DNA of 64,000 nt from Agrostemma githago. Its lineage: Eukaryota; Streptophyta; Magnoliopsida; Caryophyllales; Caryophyllaceae. Positions 1-8,518 of the stretch are shown here, piece after piece. The translations under genes and the position numbers were made by a program. Location: contig OY288262.1 of NCBI GenBank assembly GCA_958450325.1, forward strand, positions 13,055,081 to 13,119,080. The letters are read 5' to 3'. A model generated the notes under the pieces. It saw only the letters and a program-made list of their open reading frames with translations, was not told where the DNA came from and did no database searches. The number at the start of each line of letters is the position of its first letter. Within the stretch, counting starts at the first letter, position 1.

Positions 1-519
1 CTGATAGGGAGAGACCCCAGACTGGAGGAAACCCTATCAGGACTGGCTACATAATGATGTGCTGCCAGCAGACAAGAAAGAGTCAATAGCTTCAGAATGA
101 AGGCATCTAAATTCACCCTCATTGATGATATCCTATTCAGAAGATCACTTGCTGGACCATACTTAAGGTGTCTGGGTCAGGAGGAGGCAGAGGTTGTTTT
201 GCATGACCTTAACAATGGAGAATGTGGAAATCATGCAGAGGGCAGGAACCTATCTAACTAGGCACTGCGCCAAGGCTACTTCTGGCCAACAACGCGCAAA
301 GACGCGGTGGAGTATGTCAAGAAATGTGATGCATGTCAGAGGCACGCACCAGCCAACCATCAGCCTGCAGAACCATTACACCTAGTAATTTCGCCTTGGC
401 CTTTTATGAACTGGGGATGGACATCGTTGGCAAGCTACCTAGAGCTCCAGGATATAAATTTTTTATGCTAGCCATGACAGATTATTTCTCTAAATGGATA
501 GAGGCAGAGGCATTCCCGC
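1..519 (+). pseudogene. Tat-lineage Ty3/gypsy polyprotein: integrase N-terminal part (5' portion outside window)
   Basis: In translation this shows the HHCC zinc-binding region of a retroviral-type integrase. A histidine pair lies around 215-235 and a CDAC motif around 330, followed by QRHAP. The catalytic core then begins with GMDIVGKLPRAPGY and its first catalytic Asp (about 418-440), and ends at KWIEAEAFP where element A was inserted. The frame is broken by stops, for example TAG near 259 and near the window start, so it is a pseudogene. The same frame resumes exactly at 18196 if element A and one copy of its 5-bp target duplication are removed. Assignment to the Tat lineage rests on the integrase sequence and on the tRNA-Lys PBS of the neighbouring related LTR. 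Confidence 0.85.
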
Positions 520-2084
520 TGATGGTAAGGGATTTGTCGTGGGTCCTAACCGTCAATATTAAACCGACTATTCCTAGTGGGTAGCTAGGGCAAGTAGGGT
601 CGATATCCACGGGGACGGTAGAGTAAGGTCTAGACTAGGTCCACTAAAAACTAGGCTAAGTCACACAAACAAACACAAAGAGAGCGATAAATGGTAAACT
701 ATGGTGGTGGAAGAGGTATGACTAAGCTAGTGATGAACTAGACTAAAACGAAGCTAAACAATACTAAAAAGACGATGACTAACTAAGACGATGGATCAAA
801 TATGGAAAGGAAGTGGGGTAGGTCGGGTTCATAAGAGTAGAAGGGTGATTTGGGTGATCAAGGGTGTAGGTGCCTCCTAATTGCTAGAGTCGGTCCGGGC
901 TCTCGCAACTTAGACCCTAGTCGGCACTCTCGTGACTATGACTATTCTCAACATGCTCACACAATAGACAAGCAATGGGAAGATGAACACAAGCATGGGA
1001 AGCATGGCCACTACAACTCACACAAGCATAACATCAAACACATAGAGTGCCTATAATGAGTCTAACAACAAAGATGAAACCTTTACCCCTAATCAACCCT
1101 AATCACCCATAATCTACCCTTAATCCCCCTACTAACCCCACAAGATTACTACTCACTCATTATCAATGAAAAACTAACCATCATAAGAGAAAACAAACTC
1201 TCAATCCAAACATTCATAATGAACAATTACAATAACAACAAACAAAATATAAAGATTCAAACTTGATTAACAAACAAAGAACAAGAGTAAATAAGAGAAG
1301 AAGATTATACCAACAAACAATGGATGAAGAAAAGATGAAAACTTGTATTAATAAGATACCCAAATACAATCCCAAGGTTGTCAATCTTGGAACAATCTTC
1401 AAGAATCCCTTAATCCAAGAACTAATTACTCTAGATTAACTAAGAATTAACTAAGATTAAAGAGAGATTAAGATTAATGTGTGAGAGTAAATCTAGGGTT
1501 TTGGAGGCTTAAACTAATCTAGGGTAACATAAGATGTCTTAAAAGTTACAAGAAGGGAGTATATATATGGGTACAAGAATGAAGGAGAAGAAAGAAAAAG
1601 AGTCGTGCAGCAGCATCACGGTCCCGACCGGGACGGATCATCCCGATCGGGACGGCCCTGTCATTCCCGACCGGGACGGGATGGTCCCGACCGGGATGGG
1701 CTCACAGCAGCCGTCTTAATGTAGCACCCCATCCCGAACGGGATGGGTCTTGTATGCCTTCCTTTAACACTCTTTGGTCCTTCCTTGCCTCTTATGGGCT
1801 TCCCACCGATTCTCGGGACTCGGGATCGGGTCTCGGAGGCTCGGGATTAGGTCCCAAGGTCTCGGGGTCGATTCCAAGGTCTCGAGTCATCGTTCCTTTA
1901 TCTCGTTGGCTCCAAAATGTGTATGTATTGAGTGGGAATCGCTCCAACTCTTCCAATTCGGCCTCGGGAACCTGAAACGAACTAAAGGAAGCATAAGAAG
2001 CCGATGAAACGCTCCAAAGGAGCGATTCCACATGGAAAATGGGACCAAAACACAACAAATAGGCACTACAAACTACACTTATCA
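520..2084 (-). repeat. Element A, LTR1 (outermost left; 3' LTR in element sense)
   Basis: 1565 bp, TG...CA in element sense (TGATAAGTGT at 2084 to CCATCA at 520). It is 54 bp shorter than LTR2 and LTR3. It lacks a repeat of about 37 bp near 930 (GGGCTCTCGCAACTTAGACC unit) and a 22-bp duplication in the TCCCGNNCGGGA cluster near 1740. It differs from LTR3 at roughly 25 sites by eye. Confidence 0.93.
1558..1750 (-). promoter_or_regulatory. LTR1 promoter: TATA box plus upstream TCCCGNNCGGGA cluster
   Basis: On the minus strand a TATATATA stretch (1560-1567) lies downstream of five near-palindromes of the form TCCCGNNCGGGA at 1617-1745, with centres AC, AT, AC, AC and AA. In transcription order the cluster is about 50-180 bp upstream of the TATA box, where a proximal promoter array is expected. 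The same order recurs in the other A LTRs and in B and C. The binding factor is unknown; the promoter role is inferred from position. Confidence 0.6.
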
Positions 2085-2100
2085 ACTCCCCCACACTTAA
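2085..2100 (-). other. Polypurine tract (PPT), element A copy 1
   Basis: On the minus strand TTAAGTGTGGGGGAGT directly abuts the LTR start TGATAAG, as expected for the plus-strand primer of reverse transcription. An identical tract is at 10138-10153, and element B has the same one at 38366-38381. Confidence 0.9.
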
Positions 2101-3805
2101 CCCTTACTCGCCCTCGAGTAAGCACACACTAACTACTAAACTATCCGAATGGGTATTAGCGCACCCTACGCCCCTTCAACTCACGCGAATGCACTTAGAG
2201 GACAAGTGCACTCCGCAAGGCAAGTTGGGTCTTGCGACAAAACTATGGATGCAACCGGACACAAAACACACAAACAAACAAACAAATGGTTGCACCCAAA
2301 ACAAAAGAAATACCGCTTCCCTCTAAAATCGGTGAATGAAACACCGGTTTAGGACTCGAGGTAAGTGACAACGTTCCCAAGCTAGCAATACAAACCAAGG
2401 TGGACTAAACCCTAATAGTATGACGATAAAGCAATAAAAACGTTGGTAACTTACCTAGGTCCTCCTAACTTTCTAAAAACGTACTACGGGACGATCGGCG
2501 GAGTGGAAAAGTGAGGAACCACGGTGCTAGTCGACACTTTAGGTAAGTGAGACCCCGCCCCCTTTAGCGTGAGCCAAGAGGGTCGTCCCGTGTCCGAAAC
2601 CGCCTAACTAGTCCAAGTAAAAAGGTGGAAAACATGCAAAATGAGGGAGGACCGACTAATGCCGCTATCATCCTTCCTCGGGACTCGGTACTTAGGACTC
2701 GGTCCTAAGTCGGGAGAAGGCTTATTTTTGTGGGGATTTCTTTTTGTGAGACGGGTTTTCTTTTGGCATTTTCTTTCTTTTCGACATTTTGATTTGTTTG
2801 TTGCCATGCCATTTCTTTTTCTTCTTTTCTATTTTCTTTTTGGCTTTTGTGCCCTTTTCTTTTTCTTCATTTCTTTTCTTTCTTTCATTTTTCTTTCTTT
2901 TTCTTTTCTTTGCCCTTTTGGCATGTTTTGGCATTTTTGGCGTTTCTTTGTGTAACAAGAAAGAGAGAAATTCAACAATTTGCAATCTTATTGAGTGGAT
3001 GTGTGTAGAAGGTAGGGGAATGGGAGAGTCGGGGGCGCGCTTTCCCTCTTCAATCCAACAAAAAAGGGAAACTTGGACTAATCAAACAATCCTAGACATG
3101 GTCACCTAAGGGACGAGACTCGGTAACCAAGGCCTTTTCACACCGTGGGTGGTCATAATGGTCAAAAGTGCAAATCCCTTAGTAAATTCCTAGTAAGCTA
3201 GGTGGACTCAAGGTAAAGGACCAACGAAATCATTGATTTAGGGTCATTCTACTAGGCTAAAGTCCAAGACTCGATTTACACTACTAAAAAGGGAAAGTAC
3301 ACACTCACACACTAGCCTCTAAACCGGGTTTTCGAAAACGTTTACACACACGACACACTTACACACAAAACAAAGACACGACGAAAACGAAAGAAAAAAA
3401 AAGAAGCAAAAGAAACAAAACACAAACAACACAAAACGAACACAAACACCACCCCGATCATCCAAACAAGCCACCAAATCAACCATAACTTTACAAAGCT
3501 CCACCCGAGCACACAACATCACAGTCTTCTCCGAACTCCGCAAGAGACAAAGAAGAGAAGGGATAAAAATGTTACCGGATGTCTTGCAAGCTATCCATAG
3601 TTAACGGCGATTAGGCGACCTAAGAGGAAAAAGGGAGACAAACACAAACAACAAAACAAATATACGACACAACGACACAAAAAAGGAAAAGACACAAAAA
3701 GAAAATCTTTTTGATTTTTGTGAAAAAATTTCAAATTTTTAGGGTTTTTGAAGATTTTTCGAAAAAAACTACGAAAATAAACTAAGCTATACTAGAATAT
3801 CGCTC

Positions 3806-3820
3806 ACCCACACTTAAACC
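3806..3820 (-). other. Internal polypurine-tract-like sequence, element A copy 1
   Basis: On the minus strand TTTAAGTGTGGGTGAG follows the conserved phrase GAGGACATTGCTCGG. It repeats the core of the terminal PPT (TTAAGTGTGGGGGAG) with one change. Counterparts are at 11859-11873 (copy 2), near 40108-40122 in B and 62279-62294 in C, so it is conserved across the three subfamilies. A central-PPT role is possible but unproven. Confidence 0.55.
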
Positions 3821-3940
3821 GAGCAATGTCCTCATATACTCAATCGTAGTGTGTGGAGAGACAAAAGAAAAAGAAAAGAAACTAACGAAAATAAAGCTAA
3901 AAATCAAAAAGAAAAGTGAAGAAAAAGGTAGAAGGTGTCT

Positions 3941-4167
3941 GGCCGGGGTGTAGTCAAGTCACCGTGGGCCGAGACGAGAAAAAGATATGGATGGGGGAAG
4001 AAAAATAAAAAGAAGGAAATAAAAAGGAAATGGGAGGGGAGGGCTAGGTGTAATCAAGTCACCTAGCCCGGATTCCGTCCAAATCCGACTAACTCCTAAA
4101 AAGGGGTGAAAATCTTGTAAACTGGACTAATCGATTGACTCTCGACGTAATTACGTCGTCGGGAGTC
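3941..4167 (-). ncRNA. Three-stem-loop RNA module, element A copy 1
   Basis: Three hairpins lie in the element-sense transcript. H1 is 4137-4167 (11-bp stem with one mismatch, loop ACGTAATTA). H2 is 4041-4069 (perfect 10-bp stem GGGCTAGGTG, loop ACTTGATTA). H3 is 3941-3970 (outer stem GGCC/GGCC, inner GGTG/CACC, loop ACTTGACTA). Centres are about 97-100 nt apart. All loops fit ACKTRAYTA and close with a G-C pair. The same module occurs in B (40231-40476) and C (61943-62165), with stem sequences that differ but still pair. Class and function are unknown. Confidence 0.65.
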
Positions 4168-4584
4168 GGGAGCAACCATACTACGGCCTCGAAGGCCACT
4201 AAGATCCCATGACTCAAGGGAAGGGGGCAAACAACAAAAAACAAGCAATAAAAAGACGGAAAAGTAAGGATAGTTAGCAAACCGAGCGGTTAGTAACTCA
4301 CTTGCTCCATCGTCTCGATGATCATTGAAGGCTCGTCGCTTGTCTTCTCGGGTGCCATCTCGCTTCACATTCAAGAAGGAGTCATGGTCGGGGTAGTAAT
4401 GGTAGAAGGCGGGATTTGATGTGAGTGCCGGGGTAAAGAGGATAAGAAATGGAGTGAGGGCATGACAATGAAGTACATGGGGGCATATGATAAGGCTAAG
4501 GTAGCTAGGGAGGTTGGGAGGGGGCATAAAACGGTTGGATAGACTCGATTTGCGAAGAAGAATCACAAAAAGGGAGCAGAGGAC

Positions 4585-4790
4585 CATCCCGGTCAGAAAG
4601 GTTGATCCCGATCTGGTTAACTCACCCGTCCCGGTCGGGACGCCTTCATCCCGGTCGGGACGAGCCCACAGTAAGCTCAAAATGCAGCACACTCATCCCG
4701 ATCGGGATGGCACCCTTCCCGGTCGGGATGCCTTACCCTTCCCGGTCGGGACGCCTCTTCCCGGTCGGGATAGGTCTTCTTCGACCTCCA
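4585..4790 (-). repeat. TCCCGNNCGGGA near-palindrome cluster downstream of protease, copy 1
   Basis: Six perfect 12-mers of the form TCCCGNNCGGGA (mostly TCCCGGTCGGGA) plus two degenerate ones (near 4590 and 4605), about 270-480 nt past the protease stop in element sense. Copy 2 is at 12638-12843. Clusters in the same place occur in B (40888-41065) and C (61370-61515). Confidence 0.85.
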
Positions 4791-5062
4791 CGATCCCAAA
4801 AACTTGTTCCAAGCTTCAAAAACCCAATCCTCTAGCTCACAACCCAAGGTAAATCATAGCCAATCCTCTCTAGGAGCGTTCTCACTTCACCTATCAAACA
4901 ATACTCAAACACACATCAAACTCTCTCCCTCACAACGCTCATCAATCAATCCAAATAACAAGAATTCACAAAAATCCAACAAATTACAAGAAAGAGATAT
5001 ATACAATGAGACGGTTCTTGTGGAACTCCGTCAAACCAAGGTGGTGCTTTCTTCAATCTTTT

Positions 5063-6175
5063 TCAACAACCTTGAACATTTCCATCTCCATCAAGGGCAC
5101 GTAAGAACAAGTCGAAGGCCCTTGAGAAGTCTTCAATCAAGCATGTCATATAACCGATCATATCCCAAGGCTCCTCATGACCTTGCCTTGACGTTCCCGG
5201 GGCATCCCGCTCTTCCAAGTTCAAAGACTTGAACTTGTATTTTTGGTCCTTGGGGACATACCCGAACGTCCACCGGTCCCCATGCGGCCCCAAGGGAGGC
5301 TCATCTTCTTCCTTGTTATTGCACTTCAACTTGTCATCAAGCCCATGACATGGGCACTCATCCTCCTCCAAATCGGAGTCATCGCCCTCAAGTACATAAG
5401 AGTACTTCTTCTTGTTTTGTCCCGATCTTTCCCTTAGATCGATGTCTTCCTTGGCATGGATCATATTACATGTCTCGATCATAGGCGAAGTGTTGCCTTG
5501 GAGGTCAAACACTAACTCCTCGTCGCCTAATTGAAAAGTGATCCTACCCTTCTTTACATCGATCACGGCACCGGCGGTGTGTAAAAATGGGCGTCCAAGG
5601 ATGATGGGAGTGTTAGCATCCTCCGGCATGTCCACCACAATGAAGTCGACCGGAATGAAGAACTTCCCTATTCGCACCGGCACGTCAACCAACATTCCCA
5701 ATGGTCGGTTAAGAGACTTATCGGCCATTTGGAGTGTAATGGACGTACATTTCAACTCCGTCATCCCTAATCGCTCACAAATGGTGTAAGGAATAATGCT
5801 CACACTCGCACACAAATCACACATAGCTCTCTCGATTTTGTAATTGCCGATGGTGCATGGGATAGAGAAACTACCTAGGTCCTTTAACTTCGGAAGCGTG
5901 GAACCTTGAATAAGCTCGCTCACCACCCTTGTGAACACTATCGTCTCTTCCTTGTCGATGGACCTTTTCCTAGATAGGATATCCCGCATGAATTTCCCAT
6001 ATGCCGGGACTTGGGTAAGTAACTCGGTGAATGGGACATTAACATCCAATTTCTTCACAATGTTAAGGAACTTTTCAAATTGGACATCCACCTTAGTCTT
6101 CATTTGCCTTGTTAGGAAAGGCAACTTGATTTGAACCTTGTTTTGCTCAATATTGGTGGACTCCTCACTTGACAC
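5063..6175 (-). CDS. Athila-type aspartic protease domain (Gag-Pro C-terminal part), copy 1
   Basis: 370 residues, in the same frame as the upstream gag ORF and separated from it by one TAA (6194-6196) and six codons. The N-terminal part (PFTELLTQVPAYGKFMRDIL, SFSIPCTIGNYKI) is the linker that precedes protease in Athila polyproteins. The retropepsin active-site motif appears as DLCAS (about residues 121-125) where the family norm is D-L/T-G-A/S-S. The flap/ILGRPFL segment is present (about 191-200). An acidic linker and a conserved tail ending FSRAFDLFLRALDG follow. No reverse transcriptase follows. The Gly-to-Cys change in the active site suggests an inactive protease; element C keeps DLGAS. 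It would act on Gag inside virus-like particles. Confidence 0.85.
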   Translation of the reverse strand: MSSEESTNIEQNKVQIKLPFLTRQMKTKVDVQFEKFLNIVKKLDVNVPFTELLTQVPAYGKFMRDILSRKRSIDKEETIVFTRVVSELIQGSTLPKLKDLGSFSIPCTIGNYKIERAMCDLCASVSIIPYTICERLGMTELKCTSITLQMADKSLNRPLGMLVDVPVRIGKFFIPVDFIVVDMPEDANTPIILGRPFLHTAGAVIDVKKGRITFQLGDEELVFDLQGNTSPMIETCNMIHAKEDIDLRERSGQNKKKYSYVLEGDDSDLEEDECPCHGLDDKLKCNNKEEDEPPLGPHGDRWTFGYVPKDQKYKFKSLNLEERDAPGTSRQGHEEPWDMIGYMTCLIEDFSRAFDLFLRALDGDGNVQGC

Positions 6176-6193
6176 TTTCCCTTTACCTTTTTC

Positions 6194-8017
6194 TTATGCT
6201 TGAAGTGGGGGAGGGTTGTCTTCTTGAGGGTTTTCGACCTCCCAAAGGACTTGTTCCTCAATTGGATTATCAAAGCTCAATTCTCCTTGAGTTGGAGACT
6301 TCATCTCCATTGTCGGTTCTTGCATTGGCTCTTGCTTAATAGGACACGGAGGGGGGTTGTAGGATGTACCTCTCCTTGTGGTGATAGCATTTACATGCTC
6401 AAATATTGGTGTTTCACCTTGAGAAGGTAGTTGCCCCTTTTGTCTTGAGGAGCTCCCCGAAGCAAGTTGAGATACTTGAGTTTCAAGCATCTTCATACGA
6501 GCATCTCTTACCGCATTTTCCCCTTGAACATAGGCAAAGAGCTCTTGTTGGGTTTTCGACATATCCATTTGACATTTTTTCACATCTTGAGTATTCTTTT
6601 GCATATCCATCAAAGTCTTTTGAATGTCAAAATCCCGAGGTGGGGATGATGGATTATGTGGAGTGTCGGTGATGGCGAGAGGAATGCCATAATCATGAGT
6701 AGGAGACCGGCTCCTAGGCTTGCTTTGTTGTTGTTGATTTTGAGTTGCTTGTTGACGGTTCCCTTGGAAACCATGAGAATTGCCTTGATTAAGGCCTTGA
6801 TTGTGGTTTTGTTGTTGTTGGAAGCCTTGGTTTCCTTTGAAACCGCCTTGATTGAAGTTCCCTTGTTGGAACCCTTGATTGTTGTTGTGAAAGATACCTT
6901 GGTTATTTTGCTTGAAGTTGTTGAAGGGTCTTGGATTACCCATGTAACCTTGGTAACCTTGGTTGTTGTCCCTTAAGGGAGGTGGAACATAGGGACGATG
7001 TTGTTGTTGATGTTGAAAGGCTTGTTGTTGGGGGACTTGTTGGGAAGCTTGGAATTGATTAGAGTAAGAGGTACCTTGCTTGAACGCTTGAAAGGCGTTC
7101 ACTTGCTCGATACTTCCACGGAAATACATAGGATCATGTCCAACTATTCCACAAGTATCGCACATCCCATAGTAAGGTAAAGGAGGTGCGAACCCCAAAG
7201 CATTCACTTCTTGAACCGGTTGATGGTGTGAGGAACTAGTGCCTTGGACTTGGTCAAGGTGACTTTGGAGCTTCTTGTCAATAGTCTCCATGTGCGTTTT
7301 CAATTGGGCTCCAAGGTCAATGCTTAATTTGGTGATAGCATCGACCTCATGTATGCCTCCTCGATGTGCCTTCCTAGGCCTAGAGTATTGCGAATTATGC
7401 ACCGCCATCTCTTCGATTCTCGCCCATGTTTGGTCGTCATCGACCTCGGTAAACCTACCATTGGAGCCCATGTTGAGAATGGCTCTCGAGTCCTCATAAA
7501 GACCATTCCAAAATTGTTGCACCAAGAACCATTGTGAGAGTCCATGATGAGGGCACGATCTTACCAAAGACTTAAACCGCTCCCAAGCTTCATATAGGCT
7601 CTCTTCATCCCTTTGTTGAAACCCGGTGATGGAGGCCCTAAGCAAGTTCGTCTTTTCCGGAGGGTAAAACTTTTGGTAGAACGCCAAGGCAAGCTTTTTC
7701 CAAGTATCGATCCCCATGGTTGCCCTATCGAGACTCTTGATCCATTGCTTCGCTTTTCCAATAAGAGAAAATGGGAAGAGTACCCAACGAATTTGATCTT
7801 GAGTAACCCCGGTTTGAGATATAGCGTCACAATAATCGGAGAAAGTCTCCATATGTTGGTGCGGGTCTTCGGTGGGCAAACCACTAAATAGGATCCTCTC
7901 CACAAGTTGGATAAATTGAGTCTTTGCCACAAAATTCCCGGTATAGGCTTCCGGTAATGCACTCAGTCCCGGCAAGACATCTTCCGTGAAGGTAGAGTGA
8001 GAGGAAAACTTAGGCAT
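6194..8017 (-). CDS. Athila-type Gag, copy 1
   Basis: 607 residues. The capsid-like retrotransposon gag domain covers about residues 40-185 (motifs RWVLFPFSLIGKAKQWI, FYPPEKTNLLRA, SLYEAWERFKSLVR, CPHHGLSQWFLVQQFWNGL). A CDTCGIVGH segment near 285 resembles a degenerate zinc knuckle. A long Gln/Asn/Gly-rich tract (about 320-420) and a coiled-coil-like stretch follow. The natural start is probably further upstream: an in-frame ATG at 8293 opens MPRRGGDFYLFNPEPERLFR, but a TAA near 8136 cuts this after about 52 codons, leaving the ATG at 8017. The stop at 6194 is in frame with protease, so a fusion needs readthrough, or the stop is decay. Gag would package element RNA in the cytoplasm. Confidence 0.88.
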   Translation of the reverse strand: MPKFSSHSTFTEDVLPGLSALPEAYTGNFVAKTQFIQLVERILFSGLPTEDPHQHMETFSDYCDAISQTGVTQDQIRWVLFPFSLIGKAKQWIKSLDRATMGIDTWKKLALAFYQKFYPPEKTNLLRASITGFQQRDEESLYEAWERFKSLVRSCPHHGLSQWFLVQQFWNGLYEDSRAILNMGSNGRFTEVDDDQTWARIEEMAVHNSQYSRPRKAHRGGIHEVDAITKLSIDLGAQLKTHMETIDKKLQSHLDQVQGTSSSHHQPVQEVNALGFAPPLPYYGMCDTCGIVGHDPMYFRGSIEQVNAFQAFKQGTSYSNQFQASQQVPQQQAFQHQQQHRPYVPPPLRDNNQGYQGYMGNPRPFNNFKQNNQGIFHNNNQGFQQGNFNQGGFKGNQGFQQQQNHNQGLNQGNSHGFQGNRQQATQNQQQQSKPRSRSPTHDYGIPLAITDTPHNPSSPPRDFDIQKTLMDMQKNTQDVKKCQMDMSKTQQELFAYVQGENAVRDARMKMLETQVSQLASGSSSRQKGQLPSQGETPIFEHVNAITTRRGTSYNPPPCPIKQEPMQEPTMEMKSPTQGELSFDNPIEEQVLWEVENPQEDNPPPLQA

Positions 8018-8137
8018 TCTTGGATGTAAGGGAGAAGATGGTGGTGTAGAGAGTGTTGATGTAGATGAAGAGGGGGAACTAGGAGAAGAATCAACGAAGA
8101 GATTGATGAAGGTCCCTCCGGCCGTCTCTCGAGGTTA

Positions 8138-8293
8138 AATGTTAAAGTCGGCTCCTTGGGCTTGTCCTTGATGAGTATTGCTTGCACTCGGTTGAGAGGT
8201 CCTAACCCGATTAATCGTCCGTTGGCGAAATGCTCGAAAGAGTCTCTCCGGCTCTGGATTAAAGAGATAGAAGTCGCCTCCCCTCCTAGGCAT
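8138..8293 (-). pseudogene. N-terminal Gag segment cut off by a stop codon, copy 1
   Basis: In-frame continuation of gag upstream of 8017: ATG at 8293, then about 52 codons (PRRGGDF, NPEPERLFRAFRQRTINRV) ending at TAA near 8136. Element C has the homologous segment from 54116, with a different stop at codon about 32. At the position of the A stop, C reads Glu-Ser. This shows the stop in A is a later mutation. Confidence 0.65.
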
Positions 8294-8497
8294 ACACTAC
8301 ACACTAGAACAAACGTAAGAACACCTAGTGCTTTATGGGCACTAGGCAACGACAATAACAAACACAACTAGAGATAAAGAGAAAAGAAAGCTAAGGAAAG
8401 GAGAGAAACTAGAAAATATTCACAAGAGAAGATGGGAGAGCACAAACAAGGGTAACTAAGTCTAGAGATAAGCAAACTAAGTCTAAACAATGCACCG

Positions 8498-8515
8498 TCC
8501 CCGGCGACGGCGCCA
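8498..8515 (-). other. Primer binding site (tRNA-Asp), element A copy 1
   Basis: On the minus strand TGGCGCCGTCGCCGGGGA lies three bases inside the LTR end. It matches the complement of the 3' end of plant tRNA-Asp(GUC) with one mismatch. A tRNA-Asp PBS is typical of the Athila lineage. Copy 2 is at 16551-16568. Confidence 0.88.
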
Positions 8516-8518
8516 AAC

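Larger units (their letters stand above)
2101..5062 (-). other. Element A copy 1, long non-coding 3' region
   Basis: About 3 kb between the protease stop and the PPT, with no credible ORF in element sense. In element order it holds a TCCCGNNCGGGA cluster (4585-4790), three stem-loops (4137-4167, 4041-4069, 3941-3970), an internal PPT-like sequence (about 3806-3820), an A-rich stretch, and a purine-rich tract of about 200 nt (2760-2960). RT, RNase H and integrase, which a complete Athila element would carry, are absent. The same order is found in element C (61085-64000) and largely in B (38382-41450). Confidence 0.85.

Noticed and set aside
2722..2985. 87-codon Lys-rich ORF in element sense, with a similar 87-codon ORF at 63091-63354 and a copy at 10775-11038
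   Set aside because: Starts at TTG and lies in a purine-rich tract where nearly any frame gives Lys and Glu. The tract is conserved, but coding is not supported.
4096..4692. 198-codon minus-strand ORF in the 3' region of A (also 12149-12745)
   Set aside because: Runs across the palindrome cluster and hairpins, has no domain, and is not kept in B or C. Likely chance.
4514..5232. Plus-strand ORFs of 77-142 codons over the same region
   Set aside because: Opposite to element sense. The proline/arginine pattern comes from the TCCCGNNCGGGA repeats.
6200..7891. Many plus-strand ORFs of 60-106 codons over gag (for example 6656-6976), repeated at +8053
   Set aside because: Antisense shadows of Gag; Leu/Val-rich runs are the complement of the Gln/Asn-rich tract.
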